NCBI GenBank assembly: GCA_002311645.1
Contig: DBYW01000050.1
Location: 114,561 to 178,560, forward strand
From: Bacteroidales bacterium UBA1176
Lineage (GTDB): Bacteria > Bacteroidota > Bacteroidia > Bacteroidales > WCHB1-69
DNA: 64,000 nucleotides
Direction: 5' to 3'
Below are positions 1 to 7,894 of the stretch, piece by piece (position 1 is the stretch's first letter; the number at the start of each line of letters is the position of its first letter). The notes under the pieces are model-generated. The model did not search any database, was not told where the DNA came from, and was given only the letters and a program-made list of their open reading frames with translations. The position numbers were made by a program, and so were the translations under genes.

Positions 1-1
1 C

Positions 2-235
2 TTAACCGAGCTGTTTTTGGAACTGCGCACCGAAGACACGCCTGCCGTAGTAGGCCGCATCGTCGCCGATATCGACAGCATCGTGAAAGTGGTGCGTTTC
101 CCCGGCTGGCAGACCACCAACGCTGGCGAACGCGAGGTACAGAAAGCCTTGCGCAAAACCTTGTTGAAGTACAAATTGCACAAAGAGGAGGCGTTGTTCC
201 AAAAGGCGTATATGTATATCAGGGAGTATTACTAA
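2..235 (+). CDS. hsdR: Type I restriction enzyme R subunit, C-terminal fragment
   Basis: The reading frame is open to the left edge, so only the last 77 residues are visible. The tail, with W-Q-T-T-N followed by a basic helix (VQKALRKTLLKYKLH) and ending in YIREYY, matches the C-terminal helical end usual for HsdR, the ATP-dependent translocase/endonuclease subunit of type I restriction systems. The nuclease and helicase motifs lie outside the window, as would the HsdM and HsdS genes if they are on the upstream side. The gene after it (pcm) is unrelated, so this is the last gene of the restriction locus. The family call rests on the tail alone. Confidence 0.75.
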   Translation, partial: LTELFLELRTEDTPAVVGRIVADIDSIVKVVRFPGWQTTNAGEREVQKALRKTLLKYKLHKEEALFQKAYMYIREYY

Positions 236-275
236 GCTATAAAACATAATTGTAACTATCTAAATAACAAACTCT

Positions 276-923
276 ATGACAGATGACTATCTATTGCTCG
301 GCGCAAAGAAAAGATTGATAGAGGAACTTCGCAAGAAAGGCATCACCGATGAGAATGTCTTGGAGGCATTCGACAAGGTGGAGCGCCACCGTTTTTTGGA
401 GTCTTTCCTATGGAACAGGGCATACGACGACGTGGCTCTTAAACTTTTGACGGGGCAAACCATATCGCATCCGTCCACTGTGGCTTTCCAGTCGCAGCTG
501 CTCAAGATCACGAAAGGCTTGTCGGTGCTTGAAATCGGTACGGGGTCAGGCTTCCAGGCGGCCATCCTCAGCTCGATGGGTGCGCATGTCTACACCGTGG
601 AACGGCAACAGTTGCTGTATAAGCGCACCTCCAAGTTGCTGGCAGAGCTCGACAGCCGCATCGTCACGTATTTTGGCGACGGCTACAAGGGCCTCCCCCG
701 CTTTGCCCCGTATGACCGGATCATTGTCACATGCGGGGCCCCGGACGTTCCGGAAGCCCTTGTGCAGCAACTGAAAGTGGGTGGCATCATGGTCATCCCC
801 GTCGGCGACGAGTCGCAAACCATGAAAAGATTCACAAAAATAGACGAAAATAATCTCCAGGAGGAGGTTTTTGGCGATTTCCTTTTTGTGCCAATGCTGA
901 AAAACGAAGTCAAGAAGAACTGA
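276..923 (+). CDS. pcm: Protein-L-isoaspartate O-methyltransferase
   Basis: A 215-residue cytoplasmic SAM-dependent methyltransferase that methylates L-isoaspartyl residues so that damaged proteins can be repaired. The SAM-binding motif I, VLEIGTGSG, lies at residues 84-92. The family's substrate-side motif GQTISHPSTVA is at 60-70, and a late DRIIVTCGAP motif is also present. The length is normal for the family. It sits alone between the restriction gene (40 bp upstream) and a nucleotidyltransferase, with no clear operon partner. No odd features were seen. Confidence 0.95.
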   Translation: MTDDYLLLGAKKRLIEELRKKGITDENVLEAFDKVERHRFLESFLWNRAYDDVALKLLTGQTISHPSTVAFQSQLLKITKGLSVLEIGTGSGFQAAILSSMGAHVYTVERQQLLYKRTSKLLAELDSRIVTYFGDGYKGLPRFAPYDRIIVTCGAPDVPEALVQQLKVGGIMVIPVGDESQTMKRFTKIDENNLQEEVFGDFLFVPMLKNEVKKN

Positions 924-944
924 TTATACGATTGAATTGTGGAT

Positions 945-1661
945 ATGAATAACATTACTGCTGTCATATTTGCCGCCGGATTAGGGACGCGACTGTATCC
1001 TTTGACGGCCGACCGCCCCAAGGCAATGGTCTGTTACGAGGGAAAACCCTTGCTGCAGCATGCATTGGAGAAAATGTCGGCTGCCGGGATCCGCAATGTC
1101 GTCGTGAATGTGCACCATTTTCCAGATAAGATTGTCGACTTTGTGCGCACGTACCCTTTTGCCGGACGTATCCGTGTCTCCGACGAGAGGGCCTATCTGC
1201 GCGACACGGCCGGAGGACTCAAGTTCGCGGAACCCTTGCTGGGTGATAGCGATATAATATTATTGTATAATGTGGACATTCTGTCGTCCATCGACTTGCG
1301 CGCGATGGTGGCCTGTCATCTTGCCTCCGGTGCGGATGCCACCCTCGCCGTGCGCGACCGCCAAACCGCCCGCTATTTCGTGTTTGAACGGGACAATATG
1401 CAACTCTGCGGCTGGAAAAACGTCAAGACGGGCGAGGAAATCATGCCGGTCTCCCCGCAACATCCCGTGATGATGGCTTTTAGCGGTATCCATGTTGTCA
1501 ACCGTGGTTTTCTCGATAATATCCCCACTGTCGAGAAAGCCTCCCTGACACCTGTTTATCTCCGACTTATAAACAAGTGCCGGATATTCGGTTATCAACA
1601 TCAGGCCGATATGTGGATGGATGTCGGCAAATATGACGAGTTTCGTAACATATTGACATAG
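945..1661 (+). CDS. Sugar-1-phosphate nucleotidyltransferase
   Basis: A 238-residue NTP-transferase. The pyrophosphorylase signature G-L-G-T-R-L-Y-P-L-T-x-x-R-P-K-A lies at the extreme N-terminus. A metal-binding Asp is likely in the YNVDIL segment near residue 105, and a late WMDVGKYDEF motif is typical of the family. It transfers a nucleotide onto a sugar 1-phosphate. Size and motifs resemble the MurU/MurNAc-1-P uridylyltransferase-like group and the nucleotidyltransferase domain next to kinases in Bacteroidota, but the true sugar cannot be read from sequence. A GTG six bases upstream (939) is an alternative start; I chose the ATG. It is 21 bp behind pcm. Confidence 0.85.
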   Translation: MNNITAVIFAAGLGTRLYPLTADRPKAMVCYEGKPLLQHALEKMSAAGIRNVVVNVHHFPDKIVDFVRTYPFAGRIRVSDERAYLRDTAGGLKFAEPLLGDSDIILLYNVDILSSIDLRAMVACHLASGADATLAVRDRQTARYFVFERDNMQLCGWKNVKTGEEIMPVSPQHPVMMAFSGIHVVNRGFLDNIPTVEKASLTPVYLRLINKCRIFGYQHQADMWMDVGKYDEFRNILT

Positions 1662-1675
1662 ATAATTATAATATA

Positions 1676-1737
1676 GTTTTCAACAGATTTTGAACTAAAA
1701 TCTATACACTATTTTTTTAAAAAATCAAGTTGAAAAC
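1676..1737. repeat. 9-bp inverted repeat in the AT-rich dnaA leader
   Basis: GTTTTCAAC at 1676-1684 is repeated in inverted orientation as GTTGAAAAC at 1729-1737. Between the arms is a very AT-rich stretch containing a T7A6 palindrome near 1712-1724. It lies directly upstream of the dnaA promoter. It may be an operator or part of an AT-rich unwinding region; neither role is shown by sequence alone. Confidence 0.5.
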
Positions 1738-1743
1738 ATTTTT

Positions 1744-1771
1744 TTTGTAAACTTTTTTTTGTTTATTTTTG
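1744..1771 (+). promoter_or_regulatory. dnaA promoter, Bacteroidota type
   Basis: The -7 box TATTTTTG is at 1764-1771 and a -33 TTTG at 1744-1747, with a 16-base spacer. This matches the Bacteroidota sigma-ABfr pattern (TTTG, about 19 bases, TAnnTTTG), with slightly short spacing. It implies a leader of roughly 70 bases before the dnaA ATG. Confidence 0.65.
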
Positions 1772-1846
1772 CCATCTGGAAAAACGAATGGCTGAGAGGC
1801 CATAATTCGTTGAGAATGAGAAAAAATAAAAATTGTTACGAGTAAG

Positions 1847-3298
1847 ATGAGCGAAATTACGAAAGACTACACCAAAGTTTGGAATAAGTGCTTGGGGATG
1901 ATACATGACATTGTGGAGGAAGATGCGTACGAGACATGGTTTCTCCCCATCGTGCCGGTTTCTTTGGAAGAGGACACGCTTGTGCTCCAGTTGCCGAGCC
2001 ACCTCTTCTACGAGTTTTTGGAAGAACACTACGTCAATGTGCTGAAGAGCGTCATCAAGAAGGAGATTGGCCCCATGGCGAAACTGAAATACAAGGTGAT
2101 TATGGAACAGCAGCCCGACCCTGCCCAGTCGCAGACCATCACGCTGCCGTCGCACAACCGTCCCGCCGTGAGCAACCCGCCATCCTTGGCCCCCATTGAC
2201 GTGTACCAGACGCCCAACCGCGATATTCCGGACCCCTTTGTGCTGCCCGGCATCCAAAAGCACAAGATCCCATCCAACCTGGTGGAAACGCTGACTTTCG
2301 ACAACTACATCGAAGGCGATTGCAACCGTCTGGCGCGCTCCGCGGGCTGGGCCATCGCCAAGGCGCCCGGACAGACGTCGTTCAACCCGCTTTTCATCTA
2401 TTCCGACGTGGGGCTTGGAAAAACGCACTTGGCAAACGCCATCGGAATCCAGACCAAGATCAACCATCCGGACAAGACGGTCGTCTATGTGAGCTGCGAT
2501 ACTTTCTACCAGCAATATGTGGAGGCGCTTCGCAACAAGAATATCAACGATTTTATTTGGTTCTACCAGCAGTCTGTGGATATGCTGATTATCGACGATA
2601 TCCAGTTTATCGCGGGCGGCAAGGGGAAGACTCAGGAGGCGTTTTTCCATATATTCAACTCGCTGCACCAGCACAACAAGCAGATCATCATCACATCCGA
2701 CAAGTCGCCGGTTGAGATCACGGGCTTCGAGCCGCGCTTGCTTAACCGTTTCAAATGGGGGCTTACGGCCGATTTGCAGGTGCCAGACTTGGAGACGCGC
2801 ATCGCCATCATCAACAAGAAACTGGAAAACAACGGCATCACCTTCCCCAAGGAGGTGGTGGAATACCTGGCCCTGCGCATCACGTCCAACACCCGGGAAC
2901 TGGAAGGCGCCATGATCGCCATCCTTGCGCAGGCCTCCCTCAACCATCGTGCTATCACGGTTGACCTGGCCAAGGAGATGGTCGACAAATACGTCAAGAC
3001 CAATGCCAAGGAGATCTCCATCGAGTACATACAAAAGATCGTTTGCGACTATTTCAAGATCTCCGCGGAGGCTATCAATGCGCGGACTCGTCGCCGCGAC
3101 ATCGTGCAGGCACGCCAACTCAGCATGTATTTTGCCAAGAAATACACCAAGTTGCCCCTTACCATCATCGGCGCCTATTGCGGCAACAAGGACCACGCGA
3201 CCGTGCTGCACGCCTGCCGGACCATCAGCAACTTGTACGAAACCGACAAAAAAATGAAGCTTTATGTGGATGATATCGACAAGAAGATGAAAATTTAG
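1847..3298 (+). CDS. dnaA: Chromosomal replication initiator protein DnaA
   Basis: A 483-residue AAA+ initiator that binds DnaA boxes and unwinds the origin. An N-terminal oligomerisation domain occupies residues 1-80, followed by a variable linker to about 145. The AAA+ core has Walker A VGLGKTHL (188-195) and Walker B LIIDD (247-251). The C-terminal helix-turn-helix DNA-binding domain contains CGNKDHATVLHACR, the family's box-recognition signature. The Walker A loop begins S-D-V-G where G-G-V-G is more usual. It has its own promoter and an AT-rich leader with an inverted repeat. recJ follows with its own promoter. Confidence 0.98.
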   Translation: MSEITKDYTKVWNKCLGMIHDIVEEDAYETWFLPIVPVSLEEDTLVLQLPSHLFYEFLEEHYVNVLKSVIKKEIGPMAKLKYKVIMEQQPDPAQSQTITLPSHNRPAVSNPPSLAPIDVYQTPNRDIPDPFVLPGIQKHKIPSNLVETLTFDNYIEGDCNRLARSAGWAIAKAPGQTSFNPLFIYSDVGLGKTHLANAIGIQTKINHPDKTVVYVSCDTFYQQYVEALRNKNINDFIWFYQQSVDMLIIDDIQFIAGGKGKTQEAFFHIFNSLHQHNKQIIITSDKSPVEITGFEPRLLNRFKWGLTADLQVPDLETRIAIINKKLENNGITFPKEVVEYLALRITSNTRELEGAMIAILAQASLNHRAITVDLAKEMVDKYVKTNAKEISIEYIQKIVCDYFKISAEAINARTRRRDIVQARQLSMYFAKKYTKLPLTIIGAYCGNKDHATVLHACRTISNLYETDKKMKLYVDDIDKKMKI

Positions 3299-3338
3299 AA
3301 AAACGCTGCCTGCTCTTGACTTTGTGAAAAATAATTTT

Positions 3339-3346
3339 TATTTTTG
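3339..3346 (+). promoter_or_regulatory. recJ promoter -7 box
   Basis: TATTTTTG matches TAnnTTTG and lies 23 bases before the recJ start. A TTGAC/TTTG-rich segment at 3316-3324 is a candidate upstream element. Confidence 0.6.
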
Positions 3347-3369
3347 CAGGTTGATAAAAATGTGAAATT

Positions 3370-5142
3370 ATGAATAAAAAGTGGATATGCCAGCAACTTC
3401 CGGATGACGCGGCCACGGCACGGCTCGCGAGCCAACTCTCCATAGAAAAACCGCTTGCAGCCCTTTTGATTCAAAGAGGCATCTCCACTCCCGAGGCGGC
3501 TGCCGAATTCTTCAACCCCGACATCACAAAACTTCACAACCCCTTCTTGATGAAAGACATGGACAAGGCCGTCAAACGCCTTTCCAATGCCATTATCAAC
3601 AATGAGAAAATCCTCGTCTACGGCGACTACGACGTCGACGGCACTTCCGCTGTCGCACTCCTGTACTCCTTCCTTTGTGAGATTATCGGCACGGAGTCCA
3701 AAGATCTCGTGGAATACTATATACCCGACCGCTATACCGAAGGCTACGGCATCTCCGACCAGGGCGTGGAATATTGTCATGAGAACAACATCAGCCTGCT
3801 GATTTCCCTGGACTGCGGCATCAAGGCCAACGACAAAGTGGAAATGGCCAACAAGTTGGGCGTCGATGTCATCATCTGCGACCATCACCTCGAGGGCGAC
3901 GAGCTGCCCCAGGCTGTCGCAATCCTCGACCCTAAACGCAAAGACTGCGCCTACCCGTACAAGGAACTCTCCGGTTGCGGCGTCGGCTTTAAACTTATAC
4001 AGGGTTACTGCCAACAATATAAGCTGCCCGACCAGCTCTGGCTCTCCCGCATGGACCTCGTCGCCATCAGCATCGCGTCGGACATCGTGGCTATCACCGG
4101 CGAGAACCGCATCCTCGCGCACTTCGGCCTCGAAATCATCAACAAGTTCCCCAGAATGGGCATCAAATCCATTCTCGACCAGTCCGGCATCAAGATCCAT
4201 TATCCTTTCAAGGAGGAGACTATCTTCTCCCGCGTGATCTCCATCTCCGACCTCGTCTTTTATGTCGGTCCCCGCATCAATGCGGCCGGGCGCATGAAAA
4301 GCGGACGCGAGTCGGTGCGCCTGTTTATCGTCGAGGACGAGGACAAGTCCGCCGATATCGGCAAGCGCATCAATACCCAGAACGAACAGCGTAAGGAGCA
4401 AGACAGGAATGCCACGGAGGAGGCCATCCACATGATCAAAGGCTCCCACGAATATATCGGACGCAAAAGTATCGTCATCTATAACCCCAATTGGTTCAAG
4501 GGTATCATCGGTATCGTGGCCTCCCGCCTCGTGGAGGTCTTCTACAAACCCACCATCGTCTTGACCAAGTCCTCCGACGGGCTCATTACCGGCTCCGCCC
4601 GTTCCGTCAAGGAATTCAATATCTACGACGGTATAGACTCCTGCTCCGACCTGCTTGAACATTTCGGAGGCCATAAGTTCGCAGCCGGCCTCTCCATGAA
4701 AGAAGAGAATCTCGAGGAATTTATCGAAAAGTTTGAAGCCTACGTGAGCGAGAACCTCGACGAGACCTCCACGATCCCGGAAATTTCCGTTGATATGCCT
4801 CTTGACCTCTCGGAGGTCACCCACAGCTTTATGAACCACCTCAAGCAATTCGCCCCCTTCGGCCCGGGCAATATGGAACCCGTCTTCCAGTCCAATGGCC
4901 TCGTGGATGAAGGCATGGGACGCATTGTCGGCGACAAGCACCTCAAATGCCGTGTCCTTTATCCCGACCGTGTGGTGCAGCCCATTGATGTCATTGCATT
5001 CAACATGAAGGATAAATTGCCTCTCATCAAAGATAACAAGTCCTTCGACATGCTCTATCATGTTGAGGAGAATGTTTGGAACAATGTGGTGAATATCCAG
5101 CTGAACGCCAAGGATATCCGTCCAAGCAACGGCAATCTATAA
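3370..5142 (+). CDS. recJ: Single-stranded-DNA-specific exonuclease RecJ
   Basis: A 590-residue DHH-family 5'-3' exonuclease acting in recombinational and mismatch repair. The metal-binding motif YGDYDVDGT is at residues 84-92, and the DHH motif (ICDHH) spans 169-173. A DHHA1 domain with FGGHKFAAGLSM follows, and a C-terminal OB-like domain ends the protein. The length is normal. It follows dnaA by 71 bp with a separate promoter, and is followed by a glycosyltransferase after only 11 bp, so the two are probably co-transcribed. Confidence 0.96.
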   Translation: MNKKWICQQLPDDAATARLASQLSIEKPLAALLIQRGISTPEAAAEFFNPDITKLHNPFLMKDMDKAVKRLSNAIINNEKILVYGDYDVDGTSAVALLYSFLCEIIGTESKDLVEYYIPDRYTEGYGISDQGVEYCHENNISLLISLDCGIKANDKVEMANKLGVDVIICDHHLEGDELPQAVAILDPKRKDCAYPYKELSGCGVGFKLIQGYCQQYKLPDQLWLSRMDLVAISIASDIVAITGENRILAHFGLEIINKFPRMGIKSILDQSGIKIHYPFKEETIFSRVISISDLVFYVGPRINAAGRMKSGRESVRLFIVEDEDKSADIGKRINTQNEQRKEQDRNATEEAIHMIKGSHEYIGRKSIVIYNPNWFKGIIGIVASRLVEVFYKPTIVLTKSSDGLITGSARSVKEFNIYDGIDSCSDLLEHFGGHKFAAGLSMKEENLEEFIEKFEAYVSENLDETSTIPEISVDMPLDLSEVTHSFMNHLKQFAPFGPGNMEPVFQSNGLVDEGMGRIVGDKHLKCRVLYPDRVVQPIDVIAFNMKDKLPLIKDNKSFDMLYHVEENVWNNVVNIQLNAKDIRPSNGNL

Positions 5143-5153
5143 ATCCTTTTGCG

Positions 5154-6278
5154 ATGAAAATCGCTGTCAACACACGACTTCTTCTGAAAGACAGGCTTGA
5201 AGGAATCGGATGGTTCACGCATGAGAGCCTTCGCCGAATTGTTGCACAGCATCCCGAGCACCATTTCTATTTCCTGTTCGACCGTCCATACGACGAACAG
5301 TTTGTCTATGCTTCCAATGTGACGCCGGTGGTGGCCCATCCGCAGGCGCGCCACCCCTATCTGTGGTATCTCTTTTTCGAGTGTGGCATACCCTCCAAGC
5401 TGCGTTCCATCCGGCCAGACTTGTTCCTCTCAACCGATGGCTGGATTCCGTTGCATTTGCGTGACACCAAGTGCGTCAATGTGATACACGACCTTAACTT
5501 TGCCCATCATCGCGATTTTATCAAGCCTGTCGTTTTGCGCTACTACGACCGTTTTTTTCCGCGGTTCGCCCAGTCGGCAGACCGAATTGCCACCGTCTCG
5601 GAATACACGCGCCAGGATATTCACCAGACGTACAATGTCTCTTTGGATAAGATCGACGTTGTCTACAACGGCTGCAACGAGTTGTTTAGACCTTTCACAA
5701 CAGAAGAACAGCGGCAGGTGCGGGAACAGTACGCTTGCGGGTGCCCGTATTTCTTGTTTGTGGGACTGATTCACAAGCGGAAAAATCTCGCAAATATCTT
5801 CCGTGCTTTCGATGACTTCAAGTCTCGTGAGCAGTCCAACGCGAAGCTGTTGGTGGTGGGCGACAAGAAATGGTGGCAGGGAGAGATTGAGGACACCTAC
5901 GAGGCAATGCGTTTCAAGGGTGATGTCGTGATGTTGGGCCGACAACCTATGGAAACATTGTGCCTGTTGTACTCTTCTGCGCGTGCGTTGGTGTATGCGT
6001 CTCTGTTTGAGGGTTTTGGAATACCCATTGTGGAGGCTTTCCACGCCGAGACGGCTGTGATAACCTCCAATGTCACCTCCATGCCGGAGGTGGCGGGCGA
6101 TGCGGCGTTGCTCGTCGACCCCCACAGCGTGTCGCAAATCTCCGATGCCATGCTTGCGCTTTGGAAAGATGACCTGCTGCGCGATGGACTCATCGCCAAA
6201 GGACGCACCCGACGCGAACTTTTCAGCTGGCAGCAAACCGCTGACCGACTTTGGCATTGTGTGGAAAATGTCTTGTAA
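5154..6278 (+). CDS. Glycosyltransferase family 4 protein
   Basis: A 374-residue cytosolic or membrane-associated glycosyltransferase of the GT-B fold. The C-terminal half carries the retaining GT4 signature E-G-F-G-I-P-I-V-E-A (the E-x7-E pair) and an FVGLIHKRKN nucleotide-sugar loop. It probably adds a hexose to a polysaccharide or lipid acceptor; donor and acceptor are unknown. The ATG at 5154 was chosen because the N-terminal beta strand MKIAVNTR begins there. An earlier in-frame ATG at 5076 would overlap recJ by 67 bases. It sits between recJ and a peptidase, not in a polysaccharide cluster. Confidence 0.88.
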   Translation: MKIAVNTRLLLKDRLEGIGWFTHESLRRIVAQHPEHHFYFLFDRPYDEQFVYASNVTPVVAHPQARHPYLWYLFFECGIPSKLRSIRPDLFLSTDGWIPLHLRDTKCVNVIHDLNFAHHRDFIKPVVLRYYDRFFPRFAQSADRIATVSEYTRQDIHQTYNVSLDKIDVVYNGCNELFRPFTTEEQRQVREQYACGCPYFLFVGLIHKRKNLANIFRAFDDFKSREQSNAKLLVVGDKKWWQGEIEDTYEAMRFKGDVVMLGRQPMETLCLLYSSARALVYASLFEGFGIPIVEAFHAETAVITSNVTSMPEVAGDAALLVDPHSVSQISDAMLALWKDDLLRDGLIAKGRTRRELFSWQQTADRLWHCVENVL

Positions 6279-6300
6279 CGTATATAAAACACTTCCTTTC

Positions 6301-7602
6301 ATGAAAAAGAGTCTTCTTACTTTGGTGATGGTTTTGTCCTTGCTGGTGGCATTCAGCCAGGATAGCAATCAAGTGCGCCAATACATTTGCGACCTCGCCT
6401 CGCCTGCTTTCCATGGGCGCGGCTATGCCTACAATGGCGACAGTATCGCGGCGGAGTATCTCCGTGCACAACTCCGTCAGATTGGCGTGGAACCCTTCGT
6501 GAAGGACTATTACCATCGATATGGGTTCAATGTCTATGCTATGGAAGGAACCGTGAAAGCCGCACTCGACGGCAAGTCGCTGCGCCCGTGGGACGACTTT
6601 GCCCTGGCGCCCTTTTCTCATCCGGCAGACGGGACGTTCCAGCTGTTGCCCATCAACCCGTCTGATATTCTGGATCCCGACAAATTGCTGGGTTTTTGTC
6701 AGAAGAACAGCGCGGTCCTGTCAAAAAGTCTGGCTTTCGTCGACATGTCGCTCTGCACGGATGCGGAAGATGCGAAGAAACTCAACTCGATATTCCGTCA
6801 GCTGGCATGGTATAACGGCCAGTTGCCGTTCCGGGGCTTCCTGGTGGCGGTGAAAGACATTCCTGTGTGGTCGTTCGCGTCGGCGCAAAGCTCGTGTGAT
6901 TATGTGATGGCGTACATCCATCCTCGTAAGATGAAGAAACACTCGAAGTTGACATTGTCCTATAGCAATGTGTTAGCCTATCATCCCACCCAGAATGTGT
7001 GTGGCATGTTGCGCGGCACGGGCGAGCCTGACAGCTTGGTGCTGGTTTGCGGGCATTACGACCATCTCGGCCAGATGGGGGAGAGCGTTGTTTTTCCCGG
7101 TGCGCATGACAATGCTTCCGGTGCCTCGTCTGTGCTTGACATGGCGCGCCACTACAAGAAGAATCCGCCTTATTATACCACCTTGTTCCTGCTCTTTAGT
7201 GGAGAGGAGGCGGGCCTGATGGGATCCACAGCTTTTGTGAAGGACTCGTTGTTTGACTTCTCCAAAGTGAAGATGGTCCTCAATGTGGACTTGATGTGCG
7301 GTGGCGCCGACGGTATCATGATGGTGAACGCGCAGAGTGACAACACCAAGGCCTTTTATCAGGCGATGGTTGAGTATAACGACGAGGCACACCTCGTCAA
7401 GGAGGTGCGTTCGCGTGCCAATGCTGCCAACAGCGACCATTATCCTTTCACGGCCAAGGGCATGCCTGCCGTGTTCATTTATACCCTGGGCGGACGTGTC
7501 GGCGGGTATCATAACCCTGACGACGTGTGCGACAAGTGCGGGTTGGAATCGTACGAGGGCATCGTCACGTTGCTGCTCAAGTCATTGGAGAAGGTGAGGT
7601 GA
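6301..7602 (+). CDS. Secreted M28 family metallopeptidase
   Basis: A 433-residue zinc aminopeptidase-like protein with a signal peptide (residues 1-19, cut near FSQ-D), so periplasmic or exported. Zinc-site motifs of M28 are visible: GHYDHLG, the bridging Asp in GAHDNASGAS, the catalytic Glu pair in FSGEEAG, an Asp in NVDLMCG, and the last His in NSDHYPF. The protease-associated insert seems to lie before the catalytic domain. It probably trims peptides N-terminally or cleaves C-terminal pyroglutamyl-type substrates. The start at 6301 is set by the signal peptide. It follows the glycosyltransferase by 22 bp. Confidence 0.92.
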   Translation: MKKSLLTLVMVLSLLVAFSQDSNQVRQYICDLASPAFHGRGYAYNGDSIAAEYLRAQLRQIGVEPFVKDYYHRYGFNVYAMEGTVKAALDGKSLRPWDDFALAPFSHPADGTFQLLPINPSDILDPDKLLGFCQKNSAVLSKSLAFVDMSLCTDAEDAKKLNSIFRQLAWYNGQLPFRGFLVAVKDIPVWSFASAQSSCDYVMAYIHPRKMKKHSKLTLSYSNVLAYHPTQNVCGMLRGTGEPDSLVLVCGHYDHLGQMGESVVFPGAHDNASGASSVLDMARHYKKNPPYYTTLFLLFSGEEAGLMGSTAFVKDSLFDFSKVKMVLNVDLMCGGADGIMMVNAQSDNTKAFYQAMVEYNDEAHLVKEVRSRANAANSDHYPFTAKGMPAVFIYTLGGRVGGYHNPDDVCDKCGLESYEGIVTLLLKSLEKVR

Positions 7603-7619
7603 TGCAAGAATAGGGGATA

Positions 7620-7650
7620 AGAAAAACGGAAGCACCATAAATGCTTCCGT
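7620..7650 (-). terminator. Rho-independent terminator of the initiator tRNA
   Basis: A perfect 8-bp stem (7627-7634 with 7642-7649) surrounds a 7-base loop. On the minus strand it is followed by TTTTTC, so it ends the tRNA transcript. Read on the plus strand it may also help stop the M28 peptidase transcript. Confidence 0.75.
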
Positions 7651-7655
7651 TGGCT

Positions 7656-7730
<75 letters not shown>

Positions 7731-7743
7731 ATGTTTACGGCTG

Positions 7744-7751
7744 CAAAAATA
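7744..7751 (-). promoter_or_regulatory. Initiator tRNA promoter -7 box
   Basis: On the minus strand this reads TATTTTTG, 13 bases before the mature tRNA 5' end, implying a very short 5' leader. Confidence 0.65.
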
Positions 7752-7812
7752 CATTTTTTTTCGATATGTCTTTGGAATGAAAAAAAATATTTTTTTCGTA
7801 TTGTTTTTTTTG

Positions 7813-7820
7813 TATTTTTG
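7813..7820 (+). promoter_or_regulatory. rpsA promoter -7 box
   Basis: TATTTTTG within a T-rich tract. The predicted leader is about 70 bases to the first ATG. Confidence 0.6.
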
Positions 7821-7894
7821 CACACTCCTTTCGTAAGAGGCTCTGCGACTGAGTATCAATAAATTAACCTCATAGTCTAATCTTAAAAAACCTA

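Noticed and set aside
2..235. Complete small gene starting at ATG 17
   Set aside because: The frame is open to the window edge and the sequence matches the C-terminus of HsdR, so it is a fragment and not a small gene.
3295..5061. Long minus-strand open frame antisense to recJ
   Set aside because: It mirrors the codon pattern of recJ on the other strand, has low-complexity acidic composition and no domain, and recJ itself is unambiguous.
6070..6300. N-terminal extension of the M28 peptidase
   Set aside because: The extra residues are a frame shadow of the glycosyltransferase, and the signal peptide begins at 6301.
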